From: Lyophyllum atratum
Taxonomy: Eukaryota; Basidiomycota; Agaricomycetes; Agaricales; Lyophyllaceae
DNA length: 64,000 nucleotides
Assembly (NCBI GenBank): GCA_014905825.1
Contig: JACGCN010000046.1
Location: 248,001 to 312,000 of the forward strand
Reading direction: 5' to 3'
Every line of letters starts with the position of its first letter. Position 1 is the stretch's first letter. The position numbers and the translations under genes are program-made. Of this stretch, positions 58,481 through 64,000 are shown piece by piece. Under the pieces are notes generated by a model. That model was not told the DNA's origin. It saw only the letters and a list, made by a program, of their open reading frames with translations, and did not search any database.

Positions 58481-59748
58481 GGTGTGAGCACGTTGTATCA
58501 CTTTTGGCTGGACTTTGTTCGTGATATGGATGATGATGTTATCTAGACTGTACCTATGCCTCGCGACTTTACTTACTCTTGTATTCTTTAGATCTTTATA
58601 GACATGTATCACACGACTTCGAGCTAGGTGCTGACGGGTGGATCCTTGGCTGACGGGCATGTTTTCTTGCGTCAGGATGCGTTGATGGCGTTCCCGGACC
58701 GTGGTCCCAGTCATGTTGATAAGGCGACGAAGGGAATTCTGACGAAAAAATTGTAGAAAGACGAGACTCGAACACTTCCTTGATGGCCTCCGGGCGGTGG
58801 AGATTATATACGCCTGCAAGGCAGGTTGATTCTCGTCGTAAAGAGAGAGATGAATCAAGTATATGTATGCTAGATACTTGTACGATACTCGTGAATGACC
58901 AGGAGGTGCATGAATGTAAGAATCGTACAAAATATGACGAACCTTGGAAAACTCGTACTGCGAGGTAGGCTTGATCTGAGGTTGTACTGTATTCCCGTGA
59001 CCCTCAAGTGTTTCAAACTTGGTCTCAAGCTCCATATCAGCTCCAAGGACGTGAACGAAGCAAGCGTGAAGCTTGAATGGAATATGGGGAAGTTGGACGC
59101 GATGATCTTGTTTGGCAACAGTGTGGGGAGGTGTGGGGGTGCCGCGAAGCCGCCGGATCAATCAAGATCAATCACCAAAGGTAGCTGATCCCCCGGGGTA
59201 AATTTGTTTATGCTCTTGAGTCTTGCACAAGCCTCGAGGCGGGGCAGGGTGGACATCCTGAACATTCTCTCACGATCTAGGTGTCCTACTTCGAAGACTT
59301 TCGCGTTAACATCGATACCTGGCGCCGGGCGACCCATACACGGAAGGCACGGGGCATGCAACTCTAACGCGTCAGAGGCAAAAAGGGAACGTTAACCTTT
59401 TGCATGAACACCTAAGTATGGGGCAGCATCACTGTCAACATGCAAGCGGCGTTCGGGATGATGAACTGCGTTGTTGCCTTGGCCAGATGGCAGACATCCC
59501 ACCCTGATTTTTGTCAGATGGCGCTGGAGAGCATCGGGATTACTTGAATATGAAAGAACCCCATATATGCTCCGCGATGGTTCCCAGCGCCGTGAATGTC
59601 TACACCACCCTACTCCGAGTTGTCTGATTCTGATTCACTGAATTCGAAATTAGCAACATCTCCCAGTCCCCGGTGATTCACGATTTACCGTCCATTCGCT
59701 TCCTTTCTTGATATACAAATTGAGCTCAAGGTGGCCTTTGCCGTGATA
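58481..59748. other. Intergenic region upstream of P450-4
   Basis: About 1.3 kb. A 287-codon minus ORF (59161-58298) overlaps the MFS 3' end, and its C-terminal half is proline/arginine-rich shadow sequence; no domain seen. The right end holds the P450-4 promoter. Confidence 0.4.
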
Positions 59749-61886
59749 ATGCATCTTTTACCTCCCCCAGTGACCCTCCAGTTGGCAGCAGCGGCACTTC
59801 TCACTGTCTTTATCTCTTTGGTTCTAAGACGGCGATCGACGAGGATCAAAGCACTACCTCCAAGCCCTCCGGGAACTTTCTTTTTCGGGAACGCGCTGCA
59901 AATCTCCAAGCAGACGCCCTGGATAAAGTTTACAGAATGGGCGACAATTTATGGTGAGACGATCTGCAAGCTATCCCGCTCCGTTCAAGACCTCACTGCT
60001 TAACAGGTGACGTTGTACTCGCCAAGGTCTTTTCGCGGAAGCTTGTGATCATAAACTCGTATGAGTTAGCGATGCGATTATTCGAGTCGACGCAGTATTC
60101 TGATAGGCCAAGGAGACGAATGGTAGAACTGTAAGAGGTCTCCACGTTTATTTCTTCCGATTTTTGAATTTGCGCAGAAGCGGCTTCGATCAGACGATAC
60201 TTTTCATGCCTTATGGTGAAGAAGTTCGGAGGGGCCGAAAACTCATGCGCCAGGGGATGAACACGTCCAGTCTCCAAGCTTACCATGCTACCCATGTGAA
60301 AGAGGCTCACGCGTTCGCCAAAAAGCTCTTGGATGACCCTACAGGGTTTCTTCGTCATATTCAAAAGTAAGAACGAACATGGGATATAATAGTCAGAGCT
60401 GACGTTGTTCGCAGTGCCTTGTCAGGTAGTTTACTGCGTTTCACATATGACCATAGGGTAGAAAGTGAACATGATTCCCTGATGGCTTTGGCTCGCAAGG
60501 CTGTCTCGATCGCTGGTCAACTTATTTCGCCCAACAGGTATGCGGTGGATATTTTCCCTAGCCGTGAGTGTCAGAAGTAAATTGATCCATTTTCTTTGCG
60601 TTGACGGCCATGTTCAACATGCAGTGAAGTTCCTGCCCGAAGGCTGGCCAGGAACGGCGTTCAAACGTACCGCCAGAAGCAACCGAGACCTCCACGACCG
60701 TTTAATGGACACTCCATTTTTGAAAGCCAAGGAGCAAGCGGTGCGCCATTACAATCTTCTATGAGCAATGTTACTTAGGAACGAATCCAGATGAATGGCA
60801 TGGCAGAACCATCTTTCACTGCCAACCATCTCAATGGTAAAGTCGACACAATGAGCCAGGCAGATTTGGACACTTTAAAGTTCACTGCGGGCGTCATAAA
60901 CGGAGGTCAGTCTGACATGTATGATTCTCTCGCTCGGTATCTAAATGTGCACGTTCTCAGCGGGCATAGAAACCGTAGGTTTTTCGTCAAATTTCAAGAC
61001 TGTAGTATCAGTGCTGATTTGATTCATTAAAGACCTCGAGCGTGCTTTCCACCTTCTTCCTTATGATGGCTCGACATCCAGATATCCAAGCAAAGGCTCA
61101 GCAAGAAATCGATTCAGTCCTGGATTCTGGCACCCTCCCTACATTTGCAGATCGCGAACGACTCCCCTTTATTGAATGTATCATCAAGGAGGTGTTCCGG
61201 TGGCACCCGCCTACACCACTGAGTTAGTAGAGAAATTAACAGCACCTCGTATCACTGACGGTTTTCGCGTTCGATCGCACAGTCTCGCGTGCTGTACGCG
61301 GCGATGACATTGTCCAAGACTATTTTATTCCTGCCGGAACATATATTCTTGCGAATGTCTGGTGCGTCAATTAGTCAAATTGTGGTAACGAAAGGGAGTA
61401 ACCACATCTTTTATATCTAGGGCTTTTACTCATGATCCAAACGTATACCCCGAACCGTTCGAATTCAAACCCGAACGATTTTTGCCCAACCACAGCAAGC
61501 TTTCGCAGTCGCTCCCACCGGACCCCCGCCTTTATGTCTTCGGGTTTGGTAGACGGTATGTACTTTTCCAACACGCACTCCAATTGATGTGTAATCGTTG
61601 CTTCTAGGGGCTGCCCTGGGAGCGAGCTCGCAAACAATATGATCTTCATCATGTTGGTCACCACTTTGGCACTCTTCAAAATCCTCCCAGCAGAAGACAA
61701 GGATGGAAACCCTATACTTCCGGAGCCCAACTATACCCCAACTTTAATAAGGTACTTGGTCGCCCTAATCTGCTGTACCGGATATCTAAGACAGCCGTTG
61801 ACAGTCAACCCCTTCCTTTCCGATGCAAAATCGTTCCGAGGTCCTGCGAGGCAATCGATCTGCTCACTTATGCATCTGAGGCTTGA
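59749..61886 (+). CDS. Cytochrome P450, CYP5144-like (P450-4)
   Basis: Starts [26 protein letters not shown], an N-terminal anchor, then the hinge [22 protein letters not shown]. Spliced motifs: I-helix INGAGIETTSSV, ExxR in [25 protein letters not shown], and the haem loop [19 protein letters not shown]. About 510 residues. The I-helix reads AGIETT, with Glu where P450-1 has Asp (AGVDTS). It shares with P450-1 the blocks [40 protein letters not shown] and [17 protein letters not shown], confirming a local duplication of one family. All introns close the frame, and the protein ends [11 protein letters not shown]. About 30 kb separates the pair, with other oxidative genes between. Confidence 0.9.
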
Positions 61887-62148
61887 GCCATGCCATCTCC
61901 AGAGACTGGATGGTGGGCCCAAAATTCTTACCACGATAGAACATCATACACTTGTAATTCAAACTATCATTTCCTATTGTTAAGTAAGACTCCCCTAGTT
62001 GATTAACTAAACTGTCCATTCGGCTTGAGCTGTAGACAACTCCGTTCAACGCTTTATTCCACGATTCGTCGGAACTTCACGAAGCAAGGTTCACCAATAG
62101 GCCTTGCCTAGTGACGACAGGGTCGCGTCAGTGCGATACAAGACAAAG

Positions 62149-63962
62149 TCAAAAAAGTTCCACCTGTTGATAGTCGTTTCTGTCGGGCTGAGGGAGCGCG
62201 GACGGGAAGTTTCCAGCAGAGTCGATGATTTCGAAGTCGTAACCAGCAAATATGAGACCAAGGACGAGTTTCATTTCCAGTTTCGCAACTCTCATACCGT
62301 TGCATGGATGGCGTCCTAGTCCCGGAAGGAAGCGTTAGCATTCTGGTCGTGTCGAAACTGGAGCACCATACCGGCTCCCCATCCTAAGAACCCAAACGAT
62401 ACCTTCTTATCTTCCGCCCGCCCTTCGTCGTACCTTCCGGGGTCAAAAGCTAGAGGATCGGGATAAACCTCTGGGTCAAGGTGAACATCGGCAGCCACAT
62501 ATGCCAGAAAATCGCCTTTCTTGATCTTCACGCCGTCGACATCAAAGTCTTTGATGAGATTACGACGCAGGAAGATCCCACTTCCCGCGATGAGGCGTAG
62601 AGTTTCACGAATAACGGCGTCCATCGCTGGCATTTCGTCCTCCCAAGCCTGCATAGGTATGCTCGAAAGTCGTTTGTGGAGTGGCTCGGTGGAGAGGGTA
62701 TTGGTGTGGTTAGCGATGAGCGTCTGTACTTCAGCGGCGACCTTCTTCTTCCATTCGGCGTTCATACCAAGATATAGGAGGTTCCAACATGCTATACAGG
62801 TCAAATATTGTCAGGGAGAAGCAACGGCCTGCCAAAAATGGCACGCTTACTGTTCATCCCAGTGTTGATGAACCCAGAGAACACGACACCTAGGACGAAC
62901 TACGAACCGTGAAAACAAACTCAAAATGGCAAGCGAGAAGCGTAATTACTCCAACAATACTTTCAGTTGAGTCACCGGCAGCGATGAGAACGTCGATTGC
63001 ATCTGAATTGGGATGCGTCGCTTTGCGCCTAGCTTCTACAAATCCGGCGACAAGAAAGTATAGCTGTAGAGTAGCTTCCTGTTGGGCCTTCTTTGCCCGG
63101 CTTGGGAACCAGGGGAGCAGCAGCGCAAAAGGGGTGGCGCTCTTCTCGAGTTCCCAGTAATGTTGTCCGAGCTTCGTGATAGCCGCCTTGTCCTCGGATA
63201 GTTCGCGACATGTCGCTAGTCGTACATTCATTTGGAAGACGAGCTAAGGAGTGCAGAGGATTGTCGGACGACTGTATATATCACGAAGGATCTGACTTAC
63301 CTCATAGATCTCCTTGAACAGGTTCAGCGTTCCTGACTTGCCCCAAGCTTTCATGCGCTGGTGCACGTCGTCAAAAAGGGTAGGTAGAACTGCACGATAG
63401 GTTAAGTAGACCCCATCATGGCAGCGAAGAAGATTCCTTACGTTCATCGACTCGCTCTTTCCGCAAGAGATTTATGAGCTGCTTATTGAAGGCACTCAAA
63501 TCCTTCATATCAGGTTCCTCGACATGTATGTCGCGCATCTGAGGCGCTCCACCCTTGAGAATGCGGTAACCTTCTGGAAGGTCTAGACTTAGTTCGTTGA
63601 AGAACACCTGGCGAGAAGCTTCTCCAGAGACAGCAATGACGCGATGCTATGTGACGGTCAAGGCTTGTCCTGTTCACGGTCGTGGAGATAATGCGTACCT
63701 GCAGGACGTTGAACCGAAACTTCTTTCTCCCCGCCTTGAAGTTGGACAACATAAAGTCATATCTTCTCTTGAAGAACGGCCAGGCGGTCAGGATAGAAAG
63801 GCCGCCGAGGTCGATGTCCTCTTTGGACCTTCTAGTTGTGTGATGTAACGCAGCGACAGCGAATGCCGCAATGGCAAAACCCGCCAGCAAAGTGAAAGCG
63901 GTAGATGAAGGAGGTGGTAACTCGGACATTAGAGGCGCAGTGAGATTTTCAGCAGTCGCCAT
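62149..63962 (-). CDS. Cytochrome P450, sterol-demethylase-like clade (P450-5)
   Basis: Starts MATAENLTAPLMSELPPPSSTAFTLLAGFAIAAFAVAALHH, a hydrophobic anchor. Then DLGGLSILTAWPFFKRRYDFML, VFFNELSLDLPEGYRILKGGAPQ, I-helix VVFSGFINTGMNTCWNLLYLG, ExxR in IRETLRLIAGSG, FLRRNLIKDFDVDGVKIKKGDFLAYVAADVHLDPEVYPDPLAFDPGRY, and the haem loop FLGWGAGRHPCNGMRVAKLEMKL. It ends at QQVELF, about 520 residues. Unlike the others, it lacks the I-helix acid-Thr pair (FINTG instead of AGxDT), and Trp stands where Phe begins the haem consensus. Similar sequences are common in basidiomycetes and fall near CYP51/CYP7-like clans in general look. The start is 38 bases from the window edge, so its promoter is mostly outside. 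Confidence 0.88.
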
Positions 63963-64000
63963 GGCTTGCGTGGGTGTCTTAAATGGACATAGGTCAGGCC

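Noticed and set aside
58298..59161. 287-codon minus-strand ORF
   Set aside because: Half overlaps the MFS 3' end in antisense and is P/R-rich. No conserved motif in the rest.
1..64000. CRISPR arrays, bacterial operons, or phage
   Set aside because: No regularly spaced repeats, no Shine-Dalgarno sites, and all genes have spliceosomal introns.

Overview
The window is nuclear DNA of a filamentous basidiomycete, most likely an Agaricomycete. Genes are broken by many introns of about 45-65 nt with GT..AG (occasionally GC..AG) borders. Several families are typical of mushroom-forming fungi: DUF6534 membrane proteins, expanded alpha-kinases, a DDX60-like helicase, CYP5144-like P450s, a fungal cyclase-family enzyme, and FAD2-like desaturases. 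Products were called by splicing the sequence by eye. Coding spans run from start to stop codon and include introns; exon borders are approximate unless stated.

Left part (1-13 kb): the 3' end of an integrase-core (DDE) gene lies at the edge. It is followed by a gene with two tandem alpha-kinase domains, a large DDX60/Ski2-like helicase on the minus strand (with a non-consensus residue in motif V and a missing C-terminus), and an aldo-keto reductase.

Middle part (14-29 kb): a myo-inositol oxygenase whose fifth intron is swollen by an 877-bp element with 107-bp perfect terminal inverted repeats and an 8-bp target duplication; a HAD phosphatase with an apparent frameshift; a TBC1D20/Gyp8-like Rab-GAP with a C-terminal membrane anchor; a 1.8-kb field of diverged promoter-like repeats; an intron-containing tRNA-Ala(TGC); a flavin monooxygenase with an N-terminal NTF2-like region; and a decayed thioester-reductase (NRPS-like) pseudogene.

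Right part (29.8-64 kb): a dense set of oxidative enzymes. There are five cytochrome P450s (two related pairs and one single), an alpha/beta hydrolase, an isoprenylcysteine methyltransferase homologue, a cyclase-family enzyme, two different FAD2-type desaturases, two DUF6534 membrane proteins and an MFS exporter with an apparent frameshift. Paired desaturases, several P450s and an exporter suggest a lipid-derived secondary-metabolite cluster, possibly for polyacetylenes (inference). On the left, the aldo-keto reductase and myo-inositol oxygenase could act in sequence in an inositol/glucuronate route (inference).
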